A DNA stretch of 59,629 bases, from positions 1 through 59,629 of the forward strand of contig CAZART010000017.1 in the NCBI GenBank assembly GCA_964487555.1, read 5' to 3'. The stretch's first letter is position 1, and each line of letters opens with the position of its first letter. The notes beneath the pieces were generated by a model. The model had not been told where the DNA came from and did no database searches. It saw only the letters and a list, made by a program, of their open reading frames with translations. Position numbers and translations under genes: made by a program. This DNA comes from CAZART01 sp964487555. Its GTDB lineage: Bacteria > Bacteroidota > Rhodothermia > Rhodothermales > VXPQ01. This document shows, piece after piece, positions 50,413 through 58,991 of this stretch.

Positions 50413-53400
50413 GTGGCTCTAAAATCCATATATCAGCGGCTCGCCGCATATGAAGGCTTCGCTGAGATCGCACGCTGGTCCACTCAAGCCGGCCGTTCCG
50501 CGCCCACATCATTGCAAATCAAGGGACTAACCGGCTCAACGTCCTCCTTCCTCGTCCGCCGCGTCTCGGACGATGCGGCGGTGCCCATCGTCTGCCTTAC
50601 CCCGGATGAAGAGAGCGCGGCCCACCTCCATGGAGATCTCGGACCGCTCTTTACGGAGGAGGCGCGCCTGCTTCGCCTGCCCGCTACAGGCCACAAACCG
50701 TATGACCGCGAGCAAATGGACGATCCGGGACCGCTCGTGCAACGGGCGGATGTCCTCCAACAGCTTTCCGAGGGATTCGAGGGTGTTGTGGTGACGAGCA
50801 TCGATGCCATGTTCGAAATGGTACCCCCCGTGGAGACGGTTCGGAACGAAACCATCACGCTGGCCGTGGGAAGCGTTATCCCGCCCACCGATCTCACTGC
50901 ACAGCTGATTGAACTCGGCTTCGAACGGGTCGAATTCGTCGAGCAGCCTGGAGAATTGGCGTTGCGCGGCGGCATTCTCGACGTTTATCCATTTGCCGGC
51001 GAATACCCGATCCGTCTCGAGTTCTTCGGGGATGACATCGATTCAATCCGCGAATTCGATCCCGGCACGCAGCGCTCGGTCAGCCGCATGACGGCGGCGA
51101 GGATCGTTCCCAATTTGGAGCGTCGCCAGAACGGCCGGACCGGACAGTTCACGTCCATATTCGAGCATCTCCCGGCCAAAACCCTCATCGTCACCTTCGA
51201 CGAACAACAACTCGTCGAAAAAACCGACGATCTCTTCCAGCAGGCATCGGCCGCATATCAACGCGCCCTCAAGCGAGATCCGGAGGCTCACTTCCCTGAA
51301 CCGGCGAGCCGATATTTGAGCGGAGACCGCCTCGAACGTGCTCTGATTACCCATTCGCGCCTTCTCGTTGGAACGTTCGCCGGATCGGCAGCCGCCGAAA
51401 GCCGCACCCTCCACACACAACCCCAGCCCGACTTCAACGGCAACATCGCCCTCCTTCGCAAGCAGATTGTCGAAAACGCCGGGCGAGGATTCGATACGTT
51501 TGTCCTCTGCGACAGCCGAGGTCAGGAAGCGCGACTCTTCGAACTGCTTGAAGAGGAATCGACGCAGCATCACGTGCAATTCTCTGTCGAATCCCTTCAC
51601 GAAGGATTCGAGATGCCGGACCTCCGCCTCGCCGTTTACACGGACCACCAGATCTTCAATCGCTATCACCGTCCCTCCACTCGAGGACGAAAGCGTCGGT
51701 ACGGCGGGCTTAGTCTTCGCGAGATCCAGAATCTCTCGCCCGGAGACTTCGTCGTCCACGTCGACTACGGCGTCGGCAAGTTCGCCGGGCTGCACAAGAT
51801 TACCGTCCGCGACAAGCAGCAGGAGGCCGTCAAGATCCTCTTTCAGGATAATGATGTTCTCTACGTCAACGTCAACGCGCTTTACAAACTGCACAAATAC
51901 TCCGGCAAAGAGGGGCATCAGCCGAGGCTCACGAAGCTCGGTTCCGGACAATGGGAGCGCACGAAGGCGCGTACCAAGAAAAAAGTCAAGGACATCGCCC
52001 GCGACCTCATCAAGCTCTACGCCAAGCGCAAGGCATCACGGGGCCTTGCCTTCTCTGCCGATTCCACGTGGCAGCGGGAAATGGAGGCCTCGTTCCGCTA
52101 CGAAGATACGCCGGACCAGGCGACGGCCGCCGAGGCCGTCAAAGACGACATGGAGCAACCGGTCCCGATGGATCGCCTCGTTTGTGGCGACGTGGGCTTC
52201 GGAAAAACCGAAGTCGCCGTACGCGCAGCTTTCAAGGCCGTACAGGACGGCCAGCAGGTCGCCATTCTGGTCCCGACGACCATTCTCGCATCGCAGCACT
52301 TTGAAACGTTCAGTCAAAGACTTGCGCGGTATCCCGTCCGAGTCGACGTGATCTCTCGATTTCGCACAACCGGTGAGCAGAAGGAAGTGCTCAAAGATCT
52401 CAAAGCTGGCCGCGTCGACGTTCTCATCGGCACGCACCGCCTCACCTCGAAAGACGTCGACTTCAAGAACCTCGGCCTGCTGATTATCGACGAGGAGCAG
52501 CGCTTCGGAGTCGCGGTCAAAGAACGGCTTCGGAAACTACGTGCAGAGGTGGACACCCTTACCCTCACCGCCACACCCATCCCTCGCACGCTCCAGTTTT
52601 CACTTCTCGGCGCCCGGGACCTCTCGATCATCAGCACCCCCCCGCCCAACCGGCAGCCTATCGATACGGAAATTCACACCTTCGACAAAGATCTCATTCG
52701 CGACGCCGTTCTTTATGAGGTGAGCCGCGGCGGACAGGTCTTCTTCATCCACAACCGGGTGCAATCGATCGAAGAGATGTCATCCATGCTGCGAAACATC
52801 ATTCCGGACATCCGCATCCGCACCGCCCATGGCCAGATGAAGTCGACGGCCCTAGAGAAGGTGATGCTGGATTTCATCGAAGGTCGCTTCGACGTGCTCG
52901 TGAGCACAAATATCATCGAAAATGGTCTCGACATTTCAAACGCCAACACGATCATCATCAACCACGCCGAACGTTTCGGCCTCGCCGAGCTGCATCAGCT
53001 TCGAGGACGGGTGGGGCGATCCGATCGAAAGGCGTTCTGCTATCTTCTCGTGCCGTCGATCCACGGCATGACACGAGAAGCCCGTCAGCGCCTGCAGGCC
53101 GTTGAAGAATTTAGCGATTTAGGCAGCGGATTCAGCCTCGCGATGCGAGACATGGACATCCGTGGCGCCGGTAATCTCCTCGGAGGCGAACAGAGCGGCT
53201 TCATCGAAGATGTCGGCTTTGAGACCTATCACAAGATTCTCGATGAAGCAGTGAGAGAGCTGCGAGAAGAAGAATTTCAGGACGTCTTCGATGAGAAACA
53301 CGTCCCCTCAGCCGGCGAGACCGCCGTTGACGTTGAGGAGGACGCCTACATCCCCGAGAGCTACCTCTCCAATCACGTCGAGCGGCTGAACGTCTACCGT

Positions 53401-53784
53401 CGAATCAGCGAAGCCGAGGACAACGACGCCGTGGCGGCGTTGCGAGCGGAGCTCGTTGACCGTTTCGGCCCGCCGAGCCGCGAAGTCGACAATCTGCTGC
53501 TCGCCGCCGAGATCAAGCTCCTCGCCAACGCTCTTCGGCTGCCGAAAGTGCTCTTCAAGAACGGGCGACTCTTCCTCTACACGCCCGAACAGGATGACGA
53601 CGCGTACTTCTATGAAACGATTTTCTATCCCCTTTTGGAGCGCCTCACGAGCCTCGAGCGCCGCTACGTCCTGAATGACAAAAGCGGCAAGAAACTTCGC
53701 GTCATCGTGCAGAACGTGGCGACGTTGGACGAGGCGAAAACGGTTTTGGAAAAGCTCCAACTCGGCGAAAAGGTCGCGGCGTAA
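50413..53784 (+). CDS. mfd: transcription-repair coupling factor
   Basis: 1123 aa from a GTG at 50413. Mfd displaces RNA polymerase stalled at DNA lesions and recruits UvrA. The N-terminal UvrB-like module has GHKPYDREQMDDPGPLVQRADVL and RGGILDVYPF. The CarD-like RNA polymerase interaction domain is LSPGDFVVHVDYGVGKFAGL. The SF2 translocase has Walker A GDVGFGKTEVA, the Walker B box IIDEEQRFGV, TATPIPRTL, the RecG-like TRG region SNANTIIINHAERFGLAELHQLRGRVGRS, and the C-terminal D7 domain after about 960. Length matches the family. It works with uvrA, also in the window. The convergent beta-propeller gene ends 4 nt from its stop. Confidence 0.96.
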   Translation: MALKSIYQRLAAYEGFAEIARWSTQAGRSAPTSLQIKGLTGSTSSFLVRRVSDDAAVPIVCLTPDEESAAHLHGDLGPLFTEEARLLRLPATGHKPYDREQMDDPGPLVQRADVLQQLSEGFEGVVVTSIDAMFEMVPPVETVRNETITLAVGSVIPPTDLTAQLIELGFERVEFVEQPGELALRGGILDVYPFAGEYPIRLEFFGDDIDSIREFDPGTQRSVSRMTAARIVPNLERRQNGRTGQFTSIFEHLPAKTLIVTFDEQQLVEKTDDLFQQASAAYQRALKRDPEAHFPEPASRYLSGDRLERALITHSRLLVGTFAGSAAAESRTLHTQPQPDFNGNIALLRKQIVENAGRGFDTFVLCDSRGQEARLFELLEEESTQHHVQFSVESLHEGFEMPDLRLAVYTDHQIFNRYHRPSTRGRKRRYGGLSLREIQNLSPGDFVVHVDYGVGKFAGLHKITVRDKQQEAVKILFQDNDVLYVNVNALYKLHKYSGKEGHQPRLTKLGSGQWERTKARTKKKVKDIARDLIKLYAKRKASRGLAFSADSTWQREMEASFRYEDTPDQATAAEAVKDDMEQPVPMDRLVCGDVGFGKTEVAVRAAFKAVQDGQQVAILVPTTILASQHFETFSQRLARYPVRVDVISRFRTTGEQKEVLKDLKAGRVDVLIGTHRLTSKDVDFKNLGLLIIDEEQRFGVAVKERLRKLRAEVDTLTLTATPIPRTLQFSLLGARDLSIISTPPPNRQPIDTEIHTFDKDLIRDAVLYEVSRGGQVFFIHNRVQSIEEMSSMLRNIIPDIRIRTAHGQMKSTALEKVMLDFIEGRFDVLVSTNIIENGLDISNANTIIINHAERFGLAELHQLRGRVGRSDRKAFCYLLVPSIHGMTREARQRLQAVEEFSDLGSGFSLAMRDMDIRGAGNLLGGEQSGFIEDVGFETYHKILDEAVRELREEEFQDVFDEKHVPSAGETAVDVEEDAYIPESYLSNHVERLNVYRRISEAEDNDAVAALRAELVDRFGPPSREVDNLLLAAEIKLLANALRLPKVLFKNGRLFLYTPEQDDDAYFYETIFYPLLERLTSLERRYVLNDKSGKKLRVIVQNVATLDEAKTVLEKLQLGEKVAA

Positions 53785-53788
53785 GTGC

Positions 53789-54988
53789 TCAACGTGACTC
53801 CGCGCCATGATGAGCCTGCGGAACAAAGATTCCATGGAAATCAGACGCCTCCGCATCGCCCAGCGCCACGGTCCGGAGGACCTCCCTCGTTCCGACGTCG
53901 ATCATCGTAACGCCGGGCGTCTCTCCCACGGTCGCGTGAGGGATGGTGGGCGCCGGATTCGGCCCCCGCAACGTGACGTACGCGCGATCGGAAGCGGGTG
54001 AAAAGGCGATAAGGTCGGGCGCCTTTCCGACATTCTCGATCATCTCAACCCCGTGTCCCGATTCACGAATGGAGGCGAGAGGATGGATGGTGATGTTGTC
54101 GCTCACTCGATGAACGATCCACAGCTCCTCCCGCACGGGATCGACGTACACGCCGTGCGCATCCTGCGCCTCGGCAGAGAGATCGTGGGTGGCACGTAGC
54201 ACGACTTCATCGCCGCCTACGTCAAAAACGTAAAGCCATGAAGAGTGCATGTCTCCGGCCGTGACATACAATTCGTTCCGGTCCATTGAGGAGGCGAAAC
54301 CGCATCCATGTCGGGCAATCTCGTCGTTGCCCCAGGCTTCCGAGACCGCCCACTCCTCCAGATCCACCGCGGCAAGGCCGCCGTCGAACAGCGTGACGAG
54401 CATCGTCTCCCCATTTTGCGTAAACCCGCCGCAGACCGGACGCCGGCTTGGAAAGACGGCCGTATCGGCGAGGGCGGGCTCCGCTTTGAGATCGAGGAAG
54501 CGGGTGATCTCCCATTCGGCGCCGTCGGCACCGTCTGTCCGCACTAACTCGGCGATCGTCTCACCTCGATCCGGAGCGCCGTCGTCGCCTTGCTGCTGCG
54601 GACCGATGTTGAATACGTAGACGCGGTCGGGCTGCGATGGATTCGGCTGGGCTGCGTGCGGTGCCTTTCCAACAGACCCGATGACGCCCACCACGTCACC
54701 GCTTCCCCGGTCCAGCACCGAAACCGACGCCGAGACCGTATTTGTACTGTACACGAACGGGTCTCCAGGGACACCCCAAAGCATGTGAGGCCTCTCGGCG
54801 CCCCCGAGCTCCGCCGATTCAATCGTTCGGAGAACCTCGCCGTCTGCGTCGAGAACGTAGATCGTATTCAAATTCTGATCCGCCGCCCATACCTCGTAGT
54901 CGTCGGAATCCGGAAGTGTCGCGGTGCAGCCTGCGTAGAGGCAGAATGTCGACAGGATGAGCGGGAGGAGGGCGGGATAATGATTCAT
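53789..54988 (-). CDS. YncE-like beta-propeller lipoprotein
   Basis: 399 aa from the ATG at 54988; the frame is open upstream, but this ATG gives a clean lipoprotein leader with lipobox LYAGC. The mature protein shows repeated blade motifs: IYVLDADGEVLRTIESAEL, VSVLDRGSGDVVGVIGSVGKAPHAAQPNPSQPDRVYVFN (in parts), LYVFDVGGDEVV and VTMIDVGTREVLRTVALGDAEASDFHGIFVP. The D-x-G-T-x-E-V-L-R-T blade end repeats, as in YncE/NHL-type seven-bladed propellers. Function is unknown; such proteins often bind metals, DNA or polymers at the cell surface. Its stop lies 4 nt from the convergent mfd stop. Confidence 0.78.
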   Translation of the reverse strand: MNHYPALLPLILSTFCLYAGCTATLPDSDDYEVWAADQNLNTIYVLDADGEVLRTIESAELGGAERPHMLWGVPGDPFVYSTNTVSASVSVLDRGSGDVVGVIGSVGKAPHAAQPNPSQPDRVYVFNIGPQQQGDDGAPDRGETIAELVRTDGADGAEWEITRFLDLKAEPALADTAVFPSRRPVCGGFTQNGETMLVTLFDGGLAAVDLEEWAVSEAWGNDEIARHGCGFASSMDRNELYVTAGDMHSSWLYVFDVGGDEVVLRATHDLSAEAQDAHGVYVDPVREELWIVHRVSDNITIHPLASIRESGHGVEMIENVGKAPDLIAFSPASDRAYVTLRGPNPAPTIPHATVGETPGVTMIDVGTREVLRTVALGDAEASDFHGIFVPQAHHGAESR

Positions 54989-55241
54989 GGCTGAGTCCGG
55001 ATGGGGGTGTGGATCGAGGCCGAGGAAGGAGCCGGTCGGCCCTCCATGACAACGCGTCGCCGCCCAACTGACTTGCGGCACCGAACTCTGCAGCCGTTGC
55101 CTTAGATCGCCCTATCGACTCACAGGCTATACCTCTTATAATATCACCATCGATGGGGGCTGTCAACCGCGTTCGGGCGCGATAGGGACGTTATCAATCG
55201 AACGGATCTCCTCCGCGCCGTTACGTCGCCGACCTCGGGTT

Positions 55242-56213
55242 TCAATCGTACAATCGCGCCGTCGCGCTCGCCTCTTCGCGGATCAAGACCCTCAAGGCAT
55301 CGGGCTCCTCCACCACCGCGTCCGAGCCGAACCGGATCAGCCATCTGGCCACATATTCAAGATTTTCGAACAAAAACGCGATAACCACTTCGTCATCGTG
55401 CTCGATCTCTTCGTCAATCTCCGCCGGTATGCTGCGCCGAGCATTTCGATAGACGTTCTTCCGGAAGCGGATGACGATCCGTCTCTTCTCAACGCCTCCG
55501 CTCTCCTTGACGAATTCCGCCAGATCGAATCCCTCCGGCCGCTCAAAACGCTCCATCAGGACGTGCATCGAGTAAATATTATCCAGCCGAAAATTCCGGA
55601 CATCCTTCCGGAGGTGATCGTGCGCGATCAGATTCCAGTGATCGGTGTAGTAAACGAGCCCCAGTGGATCCACCTTCCGCTTTGTTAACTCATTACGGCT
55701 CTGGACGTGATATTCCATGATGACCGATCGTTGACGTGCCACGGCCTCGCTCAGCTCATACCATCGCCCTTTCTCCTCGTCCTCGTCGTCGGGCGAGTAG
55801 AGCCAATATGGATCCAGCACGGTGCGGTCCTTCAATCGGTCGATATAGTCGCGCACCTCCTGCGGAAGCACAGATCGTACCTTGAACTCCACCTCTCCCG
55901 CATCCTTTCGCAGGGAGGCATCCGGCTGGAGCTTCATGAACTCCGTGCCTACCAGTAGCGTCGCCGCCTCCCGCGCCGAAAGCATGAGCGGTGGAAGCTG
56001 ATAGCCTTCCAGAATCTCGTATCCACCTCCCTCCGCATATGTGAGCGGTACGCCCGACTCAGTCAGCGCCCTGAGGTCCCGAAAGACGGTCCTACGGCTC
56101 ACATCAAAATGCTCGGCCAGCTCCTTCGACGTCATGTTCGGGCGATTCTGCAGGAGCAGAATCAGCGCAAAAAGCCGTTCGGTCCGGTTCAGCGAGCGGT
56201 CGGAATTGCTCAT
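55242..56213 (-). CDS. HTH-WYL (YafY-type) transcriptional regulator
   Basis: 323 aa from the ATG at 56213 (the frame extends to 56252). The N-terminal winged helix-turn-helix is SLNRTERLFALILLLQNRP with MTSKELAEHFDVSRRTVFRDLRALTESGVPL as the DNA-reading part, followed by the GYQLPPLMLSAREAATLL block typical of YafY. The central WYL domain has VDPLGLVYYTDHWNLIAHD, where W-N-L replaces W-Y-L, and the C-terminal WCX region FVARWLIRFGSDAVVEEPDALRVLI, quoted in part. WYL domains sense ligands, often nucleic acids or nucleotides. A perfect inverted repeat lies upstream at 56317-56343. Confidence 0.85.
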   Translation of the reverse strand: MSNSDRSLNRTERLFALILLLQNRPNMTSKELAEHFDVSRRTVFRDLRALTESGVPLTYAEGGGYEILEGYQLPPLMLSAREAATLLVGTEFMKLQPDASLRKDAGEVEFKVRSVLPQEVRDYIDRLKDRTVLDPYWLYSPDDEDEEKGRWYELSEAVARQRSVIMEYHVQSRNELTKRKVDPLGLVYYTDHWNLIAHDHLRKDVRNFRLDNIYSMHVLMERFERPEGFDLAEFVKESGGVEKRRIVIRFRKNVYRNARRSIPAEIDEEIEHDDEVVIAFLFENLEYVARWLIRFGSDAVVEEPDALRVLIREEASATARLYD

Positions 56214-56316
56214 AAACGGAGGGATAGGCGGGGGATGTTCGAGATCCCACATGCTGCCGCTGTCCCGGGCGGCCGGCGTGTGACGTTCGGACGCAAAGCA
56301 CTCCTATCAACGAAAA

Positions 56317-56343
56317 TATATCCGACGATGTTCATCGGATATA
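56317..56343 (-). terminator. inverted repeat between rsmG and the WYL regulator (terminator or operator)
   Basis: TATATCCGA (56317-56325) and TCGGATATA (56335-56343) form a perfect 9-bp inverted repeat around a 9-nt loop, with a nested CGATG/CATCG pair. On the minus strand it begins 5 nt after the rsmG stop and is followed by TTTT, so it may end the mnmE-mnmG-rsmG transcript. It also lies about 105 nt upstream of the WYL regulator start, so it could be that protein's operator. Confidence 0.45.
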
Positions 56344-56347
56344 GCGC

Positions 56348-56989
56348 TCAACGAGGGGAAGCTAGCCCGCATTCTAGGATCACCTTCTCATCGTAATATC
56401 CATCTTCGAACCACGTACCGAGTCGGATTTCCCGAACGTTCACAGATTGCGGAAGCGCGCGCTTCTCGTCGGTGAGATCACCACCCTTTAGACACACGAG
56501 ACCCCGGCGCCATAACCCATCCTGCGGACTTTCTGCAGATGGGACCGCGACGCGCCGATGCCACGCCCATAGATCTGCCAGCGGCGCCGTGGCACGCGAT
56601 ACTGAAAAATCCGCCCTGCCGTCGAAGGTCTCAGCCCTGCCGTGCCAGCCAACGACGTTGTCCAACCCGAGACGCCTGGCCATTACCCGTACAGCCTGCA
56701 CCTTCTTGCCGACCGCATCGATGCCGACAAACAGCACGTCTGGAAAAACAATGGCGAGCGGGATCGCCGGCAGTCCCCCACCGGTGCCCCAGTCGACCAC
56801 CACCGATCCCCCCGGGAACGACTTTCGCGTCAGACTCAGGCTATGGAGGATGTGATGTTCAAAGACCTCCTTTTCATCTTCTCGAGAAATGAGATTGATG
56901 CGTTGATTGATTTCGAGAAGGAGATCTTTAAACTGGCGGAGCTTCGTTTCCTGCTCGCCCGTGATGCGATCCAGAGGATTCCAGGCCAC
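56348..56989 (-). CDS. rsmG: 16S rRNA (guanine527-N7)-methyltransferase RsmG
   Basis: 213 aa from a GTG at 56989, 2 nt after the mnmG stop. RsmG (GidB) methylates N7 of G527 of 16S rRNA. The family opening NLISREDEKEVFEHHILHSL is present, then the SAM-binding motif VVDWGTGGGLPAIPLAIVFP, where D-W-G-T-G replaces the more usual D-x-G-S/T-G, and VLFVGIDAVGKKVQAVRVM. SVSRATAPLADLWAW is the conserved core SRA block. Located directly after mnmG in the classical gid pair. Confidence 0.94.
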   Translation of the reverse strand: MAWNPLDRITGEQETKLRQFKDLLLEINQRINLISREDEKEVFEHHILHSLSLTRKSFPGGSVVVDWGTGGGLPAIPLAIVFPDVLFVGIDAVGKKVQAVRVMARRLGLDNVVGWHGRAETFDGRADFSVSRATAPLADLWAWHRRVAVPSAESPQDGLWRRGLVCLKGGDLTDEKRALPQSVNVREIRLGTWFEDGYYDEKVILECGLASPR

Positions 56990-56991
56990 CG

Positions 56992-58908
56992 CTACGCCCC
57001 GACCGCTTCGGACGAAGGCGTCCGCGCCGGCCCGCGTCCCTTTTTCAGCAGTACCATCAGCACGGAAACGTCCGCCGGACTCACACCGCTAATGCGCGAC
57101 GCCTGACCGAGATTGTCCGGCTGGATCTTCGACAGCTTCTCACGAGCCTCCATCGTGATGTTACCAACGCCGTGGTAATCGAAACCCTCCGGGATCGCAT
57201 GGGCCTCCATCTGCTCCATCCTCTCGACCAGATCGTGCTCGCGGTCGAGATAGCCTTCGTACTTCAGCTCAATCTCTACCAGTCGAGCCGACGGCTCAAT
57301 GCCGGGTGCCGGCGTCACCACCTCGTCGTGAATTCCGGCATGCCGAAGCATCGCATCGAGATCGACCTCCGGTCGCTTTGCAAGCTGAATGAGCCGTTCC
57401 GGCTCACCAATCGGGCTCGTACCCACGCGCTCCAGATAGCCGTTCACGACCTCGGGCCGAACGGCGGTCTCCTCCAGCGCTCGGCGCGTCCGGCGAATCG
57501 CTTCTCGCTTCGCGCACATGCGTTCGTAGCGGCTTCGACTCGCAAGCCCCAGATCATAGCCGAGCTGCGTCAAGCGCTGATCGGCGTTGTCCTGCCGCAG
57601 CAGCAATCGGTGCTCGGCCCGTGAGGTGAACATGCGGTAAGGCTCATCGGTGCCTTTTGCCACAAGATCATCAATAAGCACGCCCACGTAGGCTTCCGAA
57701 CGCTTAAGCACCACGGGATCTTCACCACGCAGCCGCTGCACGGCGTTCATGCCGGCCATTATGCCCTGCGCGGCCGCCTCTTCATAGCCCGTGGTGCCGT
57801 TGATCTGTCCCGCAAAGAACAGCCCCTCCACGATCTTGGTCTCTAGGCTATAGCGTATCTGATAGGGCGGGAAATAGTCGTACTCGATCGCGTAGCCCGG
57901 CCGGAGCATGTGGACGTTTTCCATCCCAGCCGTCTTCCGAAGTGCCGCAAACTGGACGTCCTCGGGGAGACTCGTCGAGAAACCGTTCACGTACACCTCA
58001 TACGTGCTGCGGCCCTCGGGCTCAAGAAATAATTGATGCCGGTCTTTCTGCGCGAATCGATCGATTTTGTCCTCAATCGAGGGACAGTAGCGCGGCCCGG
58101 AACCTCTAATCCGGCCGGCAAACATCGGGCTCCGTTCGAATCCGGTCCTGAGTGTGTCGTGGACGGCCTGATTGGTATAGGTGAGCCAGCAGCTCATCTG
58201 GTCGGCCGGTAGCGAATCCGACATGAACGAAAACGGATGGGCTTCTGCATCGCCCGGCTGTTCCTCAAGCCGACTGTAATCGATCGTCCGCCCGTCCACG
58301 CGCGGCGGCGTCCCCGTTTTCAATCGTCCTCCCTCGAAGCCGAGCTTTTCCAGCGACGCGGTCAGCCCGACGGAGGCGCGCTCCCCCATCCGACCGCCGC
58401 CATACTGGCGCTCCCCAATGTGAATGGTTCCATTCATAAAGGTCCCGCTGGTGAGAATCACATAGCGCGCTCTAAAGACCTGATCCGTCTGCGTCCTGAC
58501 GCCCGTCACGCATCCGTCCTCGACGAGAACGTCCATGGCCATGTCGGATCGCATGTACAGGTTCGGGATGCTCTCGAGCTCCTCTCTGACAGCCGCCGCA
58601 TACGCGGCCCGGTCGCATTGTGCCCGCGGTCCCCATACGGCCGGACCCTTCCGCTGATTGAGCATCCGAAACTGGATGCCTGTCCGATCCGTAACGCGTC
58701 CCATGATGCCGCCGAGGGCATCGATTTCGCGAGCGATATGCCCTTTGCCGATACCGCCGATGGCGGGATTGCATGACATCTGCCCGATGGTCTGCAGGTT
58801 CATCGTGACGAGCAGCGTCCGCGCGCCCATGCGCGCCGCCGCCGCAGCCGCTTCCGAGCCGGCGTGACCGCCGCCCACTACAATGATGTCATATTCGAAG
58901 TAGTTCAT
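56992..58908 (-). CDS. mnmG: tRNA uridine 5-carboxymethylaminomethyl modification enzyme MnmG
   Basis: 638 aa from the ATG at 58908 (an upstream frame to 58968 lacks the FAD fold). With MnmE it installs the cmnm5 group on U34 of certain tRNAs. The FAD-binding motif is VVGGGHAGSEAA (10-21), followed by CNPAIGGIGKGHIAREIDALGG, where the conserved Cys of the first word is catalytic. LTSGTFMNGTIHIG and GGGRMGERAS are the next family blocks, and FFAGQINGTTGYEEAAAQG is the late signature. The C-terminal helical domain that binds MnmE is present. It lies 83 nt after mnmE and 2 nt before rsmG. Confidence 0.96.
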   Translation of the reverse strand: MNYFEYDIIVVGGGHAGSEAAAAAARMGARTLLVTMNLQTIGQMSCNPAIGGIGKGHIAREIDALGGIMGRVTDRTGIQFRMLNQRKGPAVWGPRAQCDRAAYAAAVREELESIPNLYMRSDMAMDVLVEDGCVTGVRTQTDQVFRARYVILTSGTFMNGTIHIGERQYGGGRMGERASVGLTASLEKLGFEGGRLKTGTPPRVDGRTIDYSRLEEQPGDAEAHPFSFMSDSLPADQMSCWLTYTNQAVHDTLRTGFERSPMFAGRIRGSGPRYCPSIEDKIDRFAQKDRHQLFLEPEGRSTYEVYVNGFSTSLPEDVQFAALRKTAGMENVHMLRPGYAIEYDYFPPYQIRYSLETKIVEGLFFAGQINGTTGYEEAAAQGIMAGMNAVQRLRGEDPVVLKRSEAYVGVLIDDLVAKGTDEPYRMFTSRAEHRLLLRQDNADQRLTQLGYDLGLASRSRYERMCAKREAIRRTRRALEETAVRPEVVNGYLERVGTSPIGEPERLIQLAKRPEVDLDAMLRHAGIHDEVVTPAPGIEPSARLVEIELKYEGYLDREHDLVERMEQMEAHAIPEGFDYHGVGNITMEAREKLSKIQPDNLGQASRISGVSPADVSVLMVLLKKGRGPARTPSSEAVGA

Positions 58909-58991
58909 TTCAAGAGATCCATCGTTGGGCGTAAATGCGCAAGACTCCGCCGCCCCCGGCAACGTCACGGACCGTTACCGATTAAAGCAGA

